DNA of 55,854 nucleotides from Aeromonas salmonicida subsp. salmonicida. GTDB taxonomy: Bacteria > Pseudomonadota > Gammaproteobacteria > Enterobacterales > Aeromonadaceae. The notes under the pieces were generated by a model. It had not been told where the DNA came from. It worked only from the letters and a program-made list of their open reading frames with translations, and made no database searches. Below, in pieces: positions 8,485 to 17,196 of this stretch. Positions within the stretch are counted from its first letter, which is position 1; each line of letters opens with the position of its first letter. The stretch is taken from the NCBI RefSeq assembly GCF_001643305.1, contig NZ_LSGW01000056.1, positions 33,231-89,084 of the forward strand. The letters run 5' to 3'. The translations under genes were made by a program, and so were the position numbers.

Positions 8485-9291
8485 ATGAAGATCATCTCTT
8501 TTAATATCAATGGCCTGCGCGCCCGCCTTCATCAGCTGCAAGCCATCATCGACAAACACCAGCCGGATGTGATCGGCCTGCAGGAGATCAAGGTACACGA
8601 CGAGGCCTTCCCGCTGGCAGACGTGGAAGCCATGGGCTATCACGTGGAATTCCACGGTCAGAAGGCCCATTACGGGGTGGCCATCATGAGCAAGCAGAAG
8701 CCGGTCGAGGTACAAAAAGGCTTCCCTACCGATCCGGAAGATGCCCAGCGCCGCATGATCATGGCGACCTTCAAACGGGAGGATGGCTCCCTCATCAAGG
8801 TGATGAACGGCTATTTCCCGCAAGGGGAGAACCAGGATCACGAGACCAAGTTCCCGGCCAAGCAGAAGTTCTACGAGAACTTGCAGCACTATCTGGAGAC
8901 TCACCACACCCCGAATGATCAACTCGTGCTGATCGGGGATGTGAATATCTCCCCCACGGATCTCGACATCGGCATCGGCGAGGCAAACCGCAAACGCTGG
9001 CTGCGAGAGGGCAAGTGCTCCTTCCTGCCCATCGAGCGCGAATGGATGGAACGGCTGAAAGGTTTCGGCCTGACCGACACCTTCCGCGCAGCCAACCCCA
9101 CGGAGTGCGAACGTTTCTCCTGGTTTGACTACCGTTCAAAGGGCTTTGACGAGAACCGCGGCCTGCGCATCGATCTCATCATGGCCTCCGATGCACTCAA
9201 GGACACAGTGACCGAAACCGGCATCGACTACGAGCTGCGCGGTATCGAGAAACCCTCGGACCACGCTCCCATCTGGGCCACCTTCGCCTGA
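8485..9291 (+). CDS. xthA: Exonuclease III
   Basis: A 268-residue protein, the same length as E. coli Xth, of the Mg-dependent endonuclease/exonuclease/phosphatase fold. Catalytic motifs are present: [11 protein letters not shown] (Asn7 region), GLQEIKV (Glu34), NGYFPQG (Tyr109 region), [15 protein letters not shown] (Asp151, Asn153), [18 protein letters not shown] (Asp229) and the final SDHAPIW (Asp258, His259). It removes 3'-blocking groups and incises AP sites in base excision repair. The frame opens at 8422, but MKIISFN at 8485 is the family start; ATG at 8470 is the alternative. Ribosome site is weak. Confidence 0.95.
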   Translation: MKIISFNINGLRARLHQLQAIIDKHQPDVIGLQEIKVHDEAFPLADVEAMGYHVEFHGQKAHYGVAIMSKQKPVEVQKGFPTDPEDAQRRMIMATFKREDGSLIKVMNGYFPQGENQDHETKFPAKQKFYENLQHYLETHHTPNDQLVLIGDVNISPTDLDIGIGEANRKRWLREGKCSFLPIEREWMERLKGFGLTDTFRAANPTECERFSWFDYRSKGFDENRGLRIDLIMASDALKDTVTETGIDYELRGIEKPSDHAPIWATFA

Positions 9292-9298
9292 TAAATTC

Positions 9299-9330
9299 AC
9301 ACAGTGGGGACGTTTGACTCCCCACTGTGA
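9299..9330. terminator. Stem-loop after xthA
   Basis: A perfect stem (CACAGTGGGGA / TCCCCACTGTG) with a short loop starts about 8 bases after the xthA stop. The flanks are not T-rich, so it is at best a moderate intrinsic terminator. Confidence 0.55.
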
Positions 9331-9636
9331 CTCAGCCCCCACTTCCCCCTCCCCTTTCCTTCTTATAATTCCCGACAAACCTCCCGGATCATGAGCAATG
9401 CTCATAATGGAGTACGCCCGCACCACCAGGATAACCATTGTCGCTGGCCTGCCGCCCATCTCCTCCTTGGAGCTGACAACATTCAACACCGAGCAGCTTG
9501 GGTTCAATGTCTGTGCTCTATCATTTAAAAACTATTTGTAATCCAATAAGTTGAATTATTAATCATGCAGTTGATGACATCAGTTCAGAACAGGGGTGGG
9601 CACGATGATCGCTGTCCATTCAACAGGAGTGTGATG
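9331..9636. promoter_or_regulatory. Promoter region of the RND operon with a 15-base palindrome
   Basis: The region has no gene. It contains ATGAGCAATGCTCAT at 9391-9405, a perfect 7+1+7 inverted repeat typical of a dimeric repressor site. A TATAAT hexamer lies just upstream at 9364-9369, and a second AT-rich stretch at 9520-9565 could also hold a promoter. No regulator gene is adjacent, so the protein that would bind is unknown. Confidence 0.45.
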
Positions 9637-10836
9637 ATGAAGGTGCAAAACGTCGGGGAAAGTATGTTCAAGCGTGGCTGCATTGCTCTGGCACTGGTCA
9701 GCGTGCTGGCTGGCTGCGGCGACAAACCAGCCAGTAGTGCCCAGGTACGCCCCCCTGTGCCCGTGGTAGTGGCCGAGGCCAGACTGACCGATGTGCCGCT
9801 GACGACCGAGATGGTGGGAGAGACGGCGGGTTATCGCGAAATCGAAGTTCGCTCCCGGGTAAACGGCATCCTGCTTGAACGTACTTATGTGGAAGGGCAA
9901 CCCGTGACAGCAGGCCAGGAGCTGTTCCTCATCGATCCCGCCCCCTACAAGGTGGCACTGGAACAGGCCAAAGGGGCCCTGGCTCAGGAACAGGCCCGGT
10001 TCAACAAGGCACGCGCAGATCGGGATCGCATCATACCGCTGTTCAAGCGCCAGGTCGTGAGCCGCAAGGACTATGACGACACCATCGCCAACTACGAAGC
10101 GGCCATTGCCAGCCGCCAGGCCGCACAGGCAAAAGTCAAAGAAGCAGAACTCAACCTCAGCTACACCCAGGTGACGGCACCGATTGATGGCATGGCGAGC
10201 AAGAGCTCCCAATCCGAGGGGAGCCTTATCTCAACCAATGCCAACAGCAGCCTGCTCACCACCATCACCCAGTACAACCCGCTCTACGTCAATTTCTCCT
10301 ACTCGGAACAGGACCGTCTCAATTTTGAAACCTCGGTGCGAAAAGGATTGATTGAGGCCAAAGACACCACCAACTGGCGCACCCATATCCGTCTCGCTGA
10401 TGGCTCCGTCTATCCCCAGGCGGGCAAGCTCAACTTCTCCGATAACCGGGTCGACCCGCAGACGGGAACAATTCGGGCCCGCGCCATCTTTGACAACAAA
10501 GAGGGGGTCCTGCTACCGGGTCAATTTGTCCGACTCACCATCGACCTGGGTATTCGTAAAAACGCCATAGTGGTGCCAGCCAGAGCGATTGTGCAATCCC
10601 AGGCCGATCGCATGGTGATGGTGGTGGACGGCGATGACAAGGTGGTGCCACGCCCGGTCCGGCTCGGTCCGGCCATTGCAGAGGGGGTGCTGATCGAGAG
10701 CGGCCTTGATGCAGGCGAGCGTTACATCGTAGAGGGGCTGATGAAAGCCAGACCCGGCAGCATAGTCAAACCTGTCTCGGCCCAAGAGATGCAGGCGATC
10801 AGCGACAAGATGGCCAGCAAGCCAGCGGCCAGGTAA
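9637..10836 (+). CDS. RND multidrug efflux periplasmic adaptor (AcrA/MexA type)
   Basis: About 399 residues. A lipoprotein signal ends LALVSVLAGC. The mature part has the membrane-fusion layout: PPVPVVVAEA beta-barrel start, biotinyl-lipoyl halves (EVRSRVNGILLERTYVEGQPV and NLSYTQVTAPIDGMASKSS), a coiled-coil hairpin between them (EQAKGALAQEQARFNKARADRD), and a barrel with DPQTGTIRARAIFDN and LLPGQFVRL. It links the inner membrane pump to an outer membrane channel. ATG 9637 has AGGAG 7 bases upstream. ATG 9664 (MFKRGC) is an equally plausible lipoprotein start, and 9565 is the upstream limit of the frame. The pump gene follows after 9 bases. Confidence 0.92.
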   Translation: MKVQNVGESMFKRGCIALALVSVLAGCGDKPASSAQVRPPVPVVVAEARLTDVPLTTEMVGETAGYREIEVRSRVNGILLERTYVEGQPVTAGQELFLIDPAPYKVALEQAKGALAQEQARFNKARADRDRIIPLFKRQVVSRKDYDDTIANYEAAIASRQAAQAKVKEAELNLSYTQVTAPIDGMASKSSQSEGSLISTNANSSLLTTITQYNPLYVNFSYSEQDRLNFETSVRKGLIEAKDTTNWRTHIRLADGSVYPQAGKLNFSDNRVDPQTGTIRARAIFDNKEGVLLPGQFVRLTIDLGIRKNAIVVPARAIVQSQADRMVMVVDGDDKVVPRPVRLGPAIAEGVLIESGLDAGERYIVEGLMKARPGSIVKPVSAQEMQAISDKMASKPAAR

Positions 10837-10845
10837 GGAGCTCGT

Positions 10846-13800
10846 ATGTTTTCCAAGTTCTTCATTGAGCGCCCCATCTTTTCCTGTGTGATATCGATCA
10901 TTATCGTACTGGCAGGATTGGCCGCCATGCGTTCCCTGCCCGTCGAGCAGTATCCGCAGATCACGCCCCCCGTGGTATCGGTCACGGCCTTTTACCCGGG
11001 GGCAACCCCCGAAGCCATCTCTCAAACCGTTGCAGCCCCACTCGAGCAGCAGATCAACGGGGTTGAGCATATGGTTTACATGCAATCTGGCTCCGCCTCC
11101 AATGGCCAGATGAACCTCAACGTCTACTTCGAGATCGGTACCGATCCGGATCAGGCCACCATCAACGTCAACAACCGGGTCTCGGCCGCCATGGCCCAAC
11201 TGCCGGAAGAGGTGAAAAAGCAGGGAGTCACGGTCAAGAAAAAATCGACCTCCATCTTGCAGGTCATCACCCTGGTGTCACCCAACCAGTCATTTGATAC
11301 GACCTACCTGTCGAACTATGCCCTGCTCAACATCATCGACGAGCTCAAGCGGATACCTGGCGTTGGCGACACCATGCTCTTTGGTGGCACTGACTACGCC
11401 ATGCGGATCTGGCTGCGCCCGGATCGTCTTGCCCAGTTGCAGCTGACCCCGGGCGATGTGATTGGCGCCATCCGTGAGCAGAACACCCAATTTGCCGCGG
11501 GCAAAATAGGGGCTCAGCCCACCAGCACGCCCATCGACTTCACTTACACGGTGCAGACCAAGGGGCGGCTTGAGGATGTCAAAGAGTTCGAGAACATCAT
11601 CATACGATCCATGCCAAATGGCGCCAAAATCCGGGTCAAGGACATTGCCCGGGTCGAGCTGGGTGGTAAAGACTACGACATAGTCGCTCGCGCCAACGGC
11701 AAACCTGCCATCGGTATCGCCACCTATCTGCAACCGGGTGCCAACTCCGTCGCCGTGGCGGATGCCGTACACGCCACCATGGCGCAACTGCAAACCCGGT
11801 TTCCGCAGGATATCGAGTATCAGATCCCCTATGACACCACCGAGTTCGTAAAACTCTCCATTGAGGAGGTAGTGCATACCCTGTTTGAAGCCATGGTGCT
11901 GGTGTTCGTGGTGGTTTACCTCTTCTTGCAGAATTTCCGCGCCACCCTGATCCCCTGTATCGCTGTGCCGGTGTCCTTGATCGGCACCTTTGCCGGCATG
12001 CTGCTGCTGGGCTTCTCCATCAACCTGCTCACCCTGTTCGGTATGGTGCTGACCATAGGCATAGTGGTGGATGACGCCATAGTGGTGCTGGAGAACGTGG
12101 AGCGCAGCATGCGCGAGCGAAAGCTCTCGGCGCCGCAAGCCGCCATTCTCGCCATGCAGGAGGTATTCAGCCCCATAGTCGCCACCACCCTGGTCCTGTG
12201 CGCCGTGTTTATACCCGTGGCCTTTATGGGTGGCATGACAGGGGTGATGTACAAGCAATTTGCCATCACCATCGCCGTCTCTGTGGTCATCTCCAGCATC
12301 ATTGCCCTGACCTTGTCACCGGCCTTGTGTGCTGTCTTGCTCAAGGACGGCCATCAGGAACCCGCTCGCTTCTTCGTCTGGTTCAATCACCGCTTTGACC
12401 AGCTCACCAGAGGATATGTGCGTGGGGTGGCTTTCCTGAATCGCCGGGTGGCACTGGCCTTCAGCATCATAGTGACCATGCTGCTCGCCAGTTATCTGCT
12501 GTTTATGAAAGTACCGGGGGAACTGGTACCGGATGAGGATCAAGGCTACCTCATCTCTGCCATCATGCTGCCAGACGCAGCTGCACTCACTCGCACTCAG
12601 GCGCTGGCTGACAAGTTTGACCAAATCGCCATGGCCAACCCGAACGTGAAGGATGTCGTCACCTTCTCCGGTTTCGACATTCTCTCCAGTGCTGTGATCA
12701 GCAACAGCGGCCTGAGCTTCATCACCCTCAAGGACTGGAGCGAGCGAAAAGACGCAGGACAAGACTCCTTCTCCCTGGCGCATACCTTTCAAGGCATGAG
12801 TCTGATGGGGCTGGCGGATGGCTTTGTGGCCTCCTTCAATCCACCGCCAATCCAGGGGATGTCCACCACGGGGGGACTGGAAGGGTATCTGCAAAACCGC
12901 AGCGGCAGCGATGCCAAGACCTTCTCGGCAGAGGTTGAACATTTCCTGGCAGCAGCCAGAGAACGGCCTGAGTTTGCCAGCGTCACCTCGACCTATCGCG
13001 CCAATGTCCCTCAGGTCTATCTGGATCTTGATCGGGAAAAAACCAAGGCGTTGGGGCTGCCGATCAATGCTGTGTTCGACACCATGCAGGCCACCTTTGG
13101 TCAGGTTTACGTCAACGACTTCAACCAGTTCGGTCGTACCTATCGGGTCCAGCTTCAGTCAGAAGCGGATTATCGCGCCAAGAAGGGCGACATTCGCAAC
13201 ATCTATGTCCGTTCCGACAAGGGCGAGATGATCCCCCTTAGCAGCCTGGTGACGGTACGCGACGCCAGCGGCCCCGAGTTGGTAGAGCGCTTCAATGTGT
13301 TCCCTGCCGCCAAGATCATGGCGCAACCTGCACCGGGATACAGTTCAGGACAAGCCATTGCCGCATTGGAAGAGATCGCAAACAGTACCCTCGGCAACGA
13401 TGCCAAACTGGAGTGGACAGGATCTGCCTATCAGGAGAAAGCCTCTGCCGGCAGTGCCGGCATGGCGTTTGGCTTCGGCATAGTGATGATTTTCCTCATT
13501 CTGGCGGCCCAGTACGAACGCTGGAGTCTGCCGTTTGCGGTGATCACTGCGGTTCCCTTCGCGCTGTTCGGGGCCCTGCTCGCCACCTGGGCCGTGGGCC
13601 TCACCAACAACGTCTACTTCCAGATTGGGTTGGTCACCCTGGTGGGGCTTGCGGCCAAGAACGCCATCCTGATCGTGGAGTTTGCCGTGATGAAGCATGA
13701 GGAAGGGATGAGTATTGCCGAGTCGGCACTAGAGGCGGCGCGCCTGCGTTTTCGCCCGATTGTCATGACATCGCTGGCTTTTATTCTCGGCTGCATCCCC

Positions 13801-13950
13801 TTGATCACATCGAGCGGTGCCGGTGCGGCCAGCCGCCATGCCCTCGGCTGGCCGGTCATTGGCGGCATGCTGGCAGCCACCTTTATCGCCATCTTCTTTA
13901 TCCCGCTCTTCTTCCGCTTGATCATGCAAGGCTCGCAAAAGAAGCGCTAA
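10846..13950 (+). CDS. RND multidrug efflux pump, HAE1 family (AcrB/MexB type)
   Basis: A 1034-residue inner membrane proton/drug antiporter with 12 predicted membrane segments. It starts MFSKFFIERPIFSCVISIIIVLAG, a classic AcrB N-terminus. The proton-relay Asp pair is in GIVVDDAIVVLENVERSM, the second-half motif is LVGLAAKNAILIVEFA, and the porter loops are complete. It lies 9 bases after its adaptor and a terminator follows, so this is a two-gene operon without an outer membrane factor. A TolC-type channel from elsewhere would be needed. Likely substrates are hydrophobic and amphiphilic drugs, but specificity cannot be read from sequence. Confidence 0.95.
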   Translation: MFSKFFIERPIFSCVISIIIVLAGLAAMRSLPVEQYPQITPPVVSVTAFYPGATPEAISQTVAAPLEQQINGVEHMVYMQSGSASNGQMNLNVYFEIGTDPDQATINVNNRVSAAMAQLPEEVKKQGVTVKKKSTSILQVITLVSPNQSFDTTYLSNYALLNIIDELKRIPGVGDTMLFGGTDYAMRIWLRPDRLAQLQLTPGDVIGAIREQNTQFAAGKIGAQPTSTPIDFTYTVQTKGRLEDVKEFENIIIRSMPNGAKIRVKDIARVELGGKDYDIVARANGKPAIGIATYLQPGANSVAVADAVHATMAQLQTRFPQDIEYQIPYDTTEFVKLSIEEVVHTLFEAMVLVFVVVYLFLQNFRATLIPCIAVPVSLIGTFAGMLLLGFSINLLTLFGMVLTIGIVVDDAIVVLENVERSMRERKLSAPQAAILAMQEVFSPIVATTLVLCAVFIPVAFMGGMTGVMYKQFAITIAVSVVISSIIALTLSPALCAVLLKDGHQEPARFFVWFNHRFDQLTRGYVRGVAFLNRRVALAFSIIVTMLLASYLLFMKVPGELVPDEDQGYLISAIMLPDAAALTRTQALADKFDQIAMANPNVKDVVTFSGFDILSSAVISNSGLSFITLKDWSERKDAGQDSFSLAHTFQGMSLMGLADGFVASFNPPPIQGMSTTGGLEGYLQNRSGSDAKTFSAEVEHFLAAARERPEFASVTSTYRANVPQVYLDLDREKTKALGLPINAVFDTMQATFGQVYVNDFNQFGRTYRVQLQSEADYRAKKGDIRNIYVRSDKGEMIPLSSLVTVRDASGPELVERFNVFPAAKIMAQPAPGYSSGQAIAALEEIANSTLGNDAKLEWTGSAYQEKASAGSAGMAFGFGIVMIFLILAAQYERWSLPFAVITAVPFALFGALLATWAVGLTNNVYFQIGLVTLVGLAAKNAILIVEFAVMKHEEGMSIAESALEAARLRFRPIVMTSLAFILGCIPLITSSGAGAASRHALGWPVIGGMLAATFIAIFFIPLFFRLIMQGSQKKR

Positions 13951-13980
13951 TACCTTTATCAATCAATATGGTATTTGCTC

Positions 13981-14010
13981 AAACGCCTTCGCTCTGCGAG
14001 GGCGTTTTTA
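13981..14010 (+). terminator. Terminator of the RND operon
   Basis: Stem AAACGCC / GGCGTTT with an inner TCGC/GCGA pairing is followed by a T-run, about 30 bases after the pump stop. Confidence 0.85.
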
Positions 14011-14068
14011 TTCAAATCAACTCGGCTCAATCACCTAAACTCTGGGAGATTTGAGGGGGAGTATTTCT

Positions 14069-14827
14069 ATGCTGGTTCAGCTTTGGCTCGCTGCGGCACT
14101 TGCCGGATCAAACATGACAGCCTGTGGTCACCATGACTATCCCCCGTGGAACTGGCATGCGGGCGGTAAAATCGTGGGTGTCTGCGCCGAAGTAGTGAGC
14201 ACCCTCTTTCAACGACTGGGGCTCAACGTTAACCTTGACTACGTAGGCCCCTGGGCCCGTTGCCAGCAAAAGGTGGCCTCCGGCGAGGTAGACATCAATA
14301 TTTGCGCCCTGCGCAACGGCGAGCGTGAAAGCTACTCACGCTTCACGCAAACACCGATGGCCATCAATGACATGGCCGTGTTTGTTCGCCAGCCCAGCCC
14401 TCGTCTCTTGGAGCAACGGGAGGATCTGGCCGGGCTAAGGGGAGCCATGATGATCGGGGTCAGCCTTGGCAGCGAGCTGGACACTTTTCTGGAAGAGAAT
14501 ACCCGGATCCACAGGGTCAACTCCCTCAAGCAGGTCTTTGGGCTGCTGGCCAGCGACAGGGTCGACTTTGTGCCCTACGGTCGCTCTTCTGGTCGCCTCT
14601 TTTTACGGGAAAATTACCCGGATAGCGGTCTGGCCGATCTGCTCTGGCCCCTGCAACAGGGAGAACTCTACATCTCTGTGTCCCTCAACTCCCCCCACCT
14701 CGATACCCTGGAGAAACTCGAACCCATGTTGCAGGCCCCAGGTATGAGTCAGTGGATAGATCAACTGCTGGACAAATACAGCACCCTCTATCTGGAACAG
14801 CAACGACAGACTCAGCAGATGCCTTGA
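14069..14827 (+). CDS. Periplasmic amino-acid-binding-type protein (SBP family 3), standalone
   Basis: About 252 residues with a short signal-like N-terminus (MLVQLWLAAALAGS) and a family 3 solute-binding fold. The opening YPPWNWHAGGKIVGVCAEVVSTLFQRLGL is typical, followed by GPWARCQQKVASGEVDI and later GVSLGSELDTFLEE and DFVPYGRSSGR. No ABC permease or ATPase is adjacent, as is common for the orphan SBP_bac_3-like proteins of aquatic gammaproteobacteria. ATG 14069 has GGGGGAG 7 bases upstream; a TTG at 14051 is in frame but less likely. Ligand unknown. Confidence 0.8.
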   Translation: MLVQLWLAAALAGSNMTACGHHDYPPWNWHAGGKIVGVCAEVVSTLFQRLGLNVNLDYVGPWARCQQKVASGEVDINICALRNGERESYSRFTQTPMAINDMAVFVRQPSPRLLEQREDLAGLRGAMMIGVSLGSELDTFLEENTRIHRVNSLKQVFGLLASDRVDFVPYGRSSGRLFLRENYPDSGLADLLWPLQQGELYISVSLNSPHLDTLEKLEPMLQAPGMSQWIDQLLDKYSTLYLEQQRQTQQMP

Positions 14828-14854
14828 CCTTCTCCCGCGAGTAAGGTTTAGATT
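14824..14854 (+). promoter_or_regulatory. CueR/MerR-type promoter of the copper efflux operon
   Basis: A TTGACC -35 and TAGATT -10 are separated by 19 bases, the over-long spacing used by MerR-family activators. The spacer carries the dyad ACCTT-N11-AAGGT, close to the CueR operator of E. coli copA (ACCTTCC...GGAAGGT). It lies 28 bases before the first gene of the copper operon. The -35 overlaps the stop codon of the preceding gene. Confidence 0.75.
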
Positions 14855-14881
14855 TGCCCCATCCCTTGCCAGAGTTGACAC

Positions 14882-15337
14882 ATGATGAGTTTGGTTAGAT
14901 TGCCCACCCTACTATTGGCCCGGCTTTTGCTGGCGCTGATGCTTGTCTGCAATCTGACCCTCTGTATCAGCTGGCACGGGACCGATGTCATCTCCTCCAC
15001 CATGACGACCGGCAGCGACAACGCAACCATGAGTGCGACCGCCATGCAGGGGCTCGCCTGTCACACAATGGCAGCCGATGATGGAGAGCAAGGCAATGCC
15101 ATGAGCCAGGGAGATTGCCAGATGCACGGCGGCCTCACCTCGCCAACCGGGGCCGGCCTGCCACTGCTGGCCGCGCTGCTGACCTTGCTCGCCCTCCCCC
15201 TTTTGCTGCTGCCCCATCTGGGGGTCGCCAGCCATCTGTTCGATCACTGGCTGCGGGATCCCTTCCTGCGTAGCCGCGGTACTCATCCCCCCTCCTGGCC
15301 CCGCCGACATCTGATGCTGTCGGTGCTACGCCACTAG
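14882..15337 (+). CDS. Small Met/His/Cys-rich membrane protein leading the copper operon
   Basis: About 151 residues. It has an N-terminal signal or membrane segment (LLLARLLLALMLVCNLTLCISW) and a periplasmic loop rich in metal ligands (WHGTDVISSTM, ATAMQGLACHTMAADD, MSQGDCQMHGG). A second hydrophobic segment follows (LLAALLTLLALPLLLLPHL) and then a basic tail. I do not recognise a named family. The ligand-rich loop and the position directly behind a CueR-type promoter and upstream of CusBA suggest a periplasmic copper-handling role. ATG at 14882 or 14885 may be used. Confidence 0.65.
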   Translation: MMSLVRLPTLLLARLLLALMLVCNLTLCISWHGTDVISSTMTTGSDNATMSATAMQGLACHTMAADDGEQGNAMSQGDCQMHGGLTSPTGAGLPLLAALLTLLALPLLLLPHLGVASHLFDHWLRDPFLRSRGTHPPSWPRRHLMLSVLRH

Positions 15338-15660
15338 AAGGATCTTCTCCCGTGCATGGGGCAAGGCTGACCTTGCCCGACACTGCACGTCCTTGCCTGA
15401 CCCTGTGACGGCTGGCACCGCCAGCAATAGCAGGGAGCCGTGCGTCCGCTGACTCGTCAGCAACGCCCCGTTTGCCGCCCAGCCTGTGTGATCTGCTGCG
15501 ATAGATGCAGCAACCAGACGCTCGTTATACGTCTGTCACCATCACAAGCCGGCGGCCTGACAGAAGAGAAGATGCACATGTCATCTGCCCGATTGACCGA
15601 ACCTGTTGCCGCTCACCCTTGCGCCATTAGCGCCCGCCTGATGCAGGTCGGAGGTTCCCT
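15338..15660 (+). other. 323-base gap inside the copper operon
   Basis: In many related operons a CusC-like outer membrane channel gene lies before CusB. Here there are only 323 bases, with no TolC-family residues visible in any frame. The only candidate gene is a 30-codon ORF at 15572-15664 whose stop overlaps the next start. Confidence 0.5.
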
Positions 15661-15664
15661 ATGA
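15572..15664 (+). CDS. Possible 30-residue leader peptide overlapping cusB start
   Basis: ATG 15572 follows an AAGAGAAG purine stretch. The peptide begins MHMSSARLTEPVAAHPC and contains Met, His and Cys. Its TGA stop overlaps the ATG of the next gene (ATGA), which would allow translational coupling. The same frame is open from 15440. Very short, so coding status is uncertain. Confidence 0.3.
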   Translation: MHMSSARLTEPVAAHPCAISARLMQVGGSL

Positions 15665-17196
15665 GCCATAAATCAAGCCAAAAGCTGCTTGTCTCAGCCC
15701 TGTTGCTGGCCCTCGGGGCCGGTGGCGGCTACTGGGCCGCCAAACAGACTGGCGACGGTGCAACCGCCAAAGAGAAGACCCCCCTCTACTGGGTCAACCC
15801 CATGGATCCCCGCGACAAGCGCGACGGCCCAGCCAAGGACAACATGGGGATGGACTTTATCCCCGTCTATGAGGAGCAAAAAAGCGGCTCGCCGGGTACC
15901 GTCACCATCAGCCCCGAGATCCAGCAGAATCTGGGGGTGCGGCTAGCCAAAGTGGAGCGACTGCCCATCCACCAGCAGATCGAGACAGTGGGTTACGTCG
16001 GCTATGACGAAGATCGGCTGGAGGCAGTCAATGCCCGCATGGCGGGCTGGATCCGCACCCTCGCCATCAAGAGCGAGGGGCAGAAGGTGGCCAAAGGCTC
16101 CCTGCTCTACGAGATCTACGCCCCGGATCTGGTCAACGCCCAGCACGAGTACCTGCTAGCCCTCAACACGACCAACCCGCTGCTGCTGCTGCGCGCCGCC
16201 GAGGGCAAGCTCAAATCCCTGCAGGTACCGGCGGATCAAATCGCCGCCCTCAAGCGCAACCGTCAGGTACGTGAAACCATTGGCATCTATGCCCCTAGCA
16301 GCGGTTATGTCTCAGAGCTGAAAGTACGCGAGGGTCAGTATGTGGAGCCCGCCGCCGCCCTGTTCAATATCAGCACCCTGCAGCAAGTGTGGGTGAGCGC
16401 CGAGGTGTTCGAGCGCCAGGCCGCACAGCTCAAAGTGGGGGATCCGGTCACCATGACCCTCGACTACGCCCCCGGTCGCAGCTGGCAGGGTCGGGTGGAT
16501 TACCTCTACCCGACGCTCGATGCCGCCACTCGCACCCTCAAGGTGCGGCTGCGCGTTGACAATCCGGACGAGTTTTTGAAACCCAATATGTTCGCCAAGG
16601 TAGCCATTCGCACTGGCCAGGGGGAACCCCGGCTGGTGGTACCGAGCGAAGCGGTGATCCGCACCGGCAGCCAGGACAGGCTGGTGCTGGCACTGGGGGA
16701 TGGCAACTTCAAGTCGGTGGCCGTCACCCTGGGCTCCCAGTTTGGCGACAAGGTCGCCATCAAGGCAGGGGTAGAAACGGGTGACAGCATAGTCAGCTCG
16801 GCCCAGTTCCTGCTCGACTCCGAATCGGCCATCGATTCGGACTTCCAGCGCATGACAGCGGTGCGCCCGGCGCAGGTGTGGACTCAAGGGACTGTGCAAA
16901 GCATGGATCTGGCCAGCCGCACCCTGATGGTGGCCCACCCGCCCATCCCCGAATGGCAGTGGCCCGCCATGGAGATGGAGTTCACCGTCGCCGAAGGAGT
17001 CGATATCAGCAAGCTGGCCGAGGGGCAAACCCTCCATCTGCAGGTGATACAAGAGGGGGATGAGTACCGCATCACCACCATCCATCAGGAGAGTGCCAAG
17101 GAAAGTGCCCCGGCCACCGGCCACGCTCCGGAGCAGGCAACAGATGAGATGGAAGGCATGGACCATAGCCAGCACGGTATGGGGGCCAAGCCATGA
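15661..17196 (+). CDS. cusB: Copper/silver efflux adaptor CusB with N-terminal metal-binding module and fused C-terminal CusF domain
   Basis: A 511-residue periplasmic adaptor. After a membrane anchor ([19 protein letters not shown]) comes a heavy-metal-binding YHS-like module ([28 protein letters not shown], about residues 43-70). The membrane-fusion core follows ([31 protein letters not shown], barrel repeats). At about 400-468 there is a CusF-type domain with the Cu/Ag ligands in [16 protein letters not shown] (His, Trp, Met, Met). The tail is Met/His-rich ([12 protein letters not shown]). It hands Cu(I)/Ag(I) to CusA. GGAGG sits 7 bases before the ATG, and its stop overlaps the cusA start (ATGA). 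Confidence 0.93.
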   Translation: MSHKSSQKLLVSALLLALGAGGGYWAAKQTGDGATAKEKTPLYWVNPMDPRDKRDGPAKDNMGMDFIPVYEEQKSGSPGTVTISPEIQQNLGVRLAKVERLPIHQQIETVGYVGYDEDRLEAVNARMAGWIRTLAIKSEGQKVAKGSLLYEIYAPDLVNAQHEYLLALNTTNPLLLLRAAEGKLKSLQVPADQIAALKRNRQVRETIGIYAPSSGYVSELKVREGQYVEPAAALFNISTLQQVWVSAEVFERQAAQLKVGDPVTMTLDYAPGRSWQGRVDYLYPTLDAATRTLKVRLRVDNPDEFLKPNMFAKVAIRTGQGEPRLVVPSEAVIRTGSQDRLVLALGDGNFKSVAVTLGSQFGDKVAIKAGVETGDSIVSSAQFLLDSESAIDSDFQRMTAVRPAQVWTQGTVQSMDLASRTLMVAHPPIPEWQWPAMEMEFTVAEGVDISKLAEGQTLHLQVIQEGDEYRITTIHQESAKESAPATGHAPEQATDEMEGMDHSQHGMGAKP

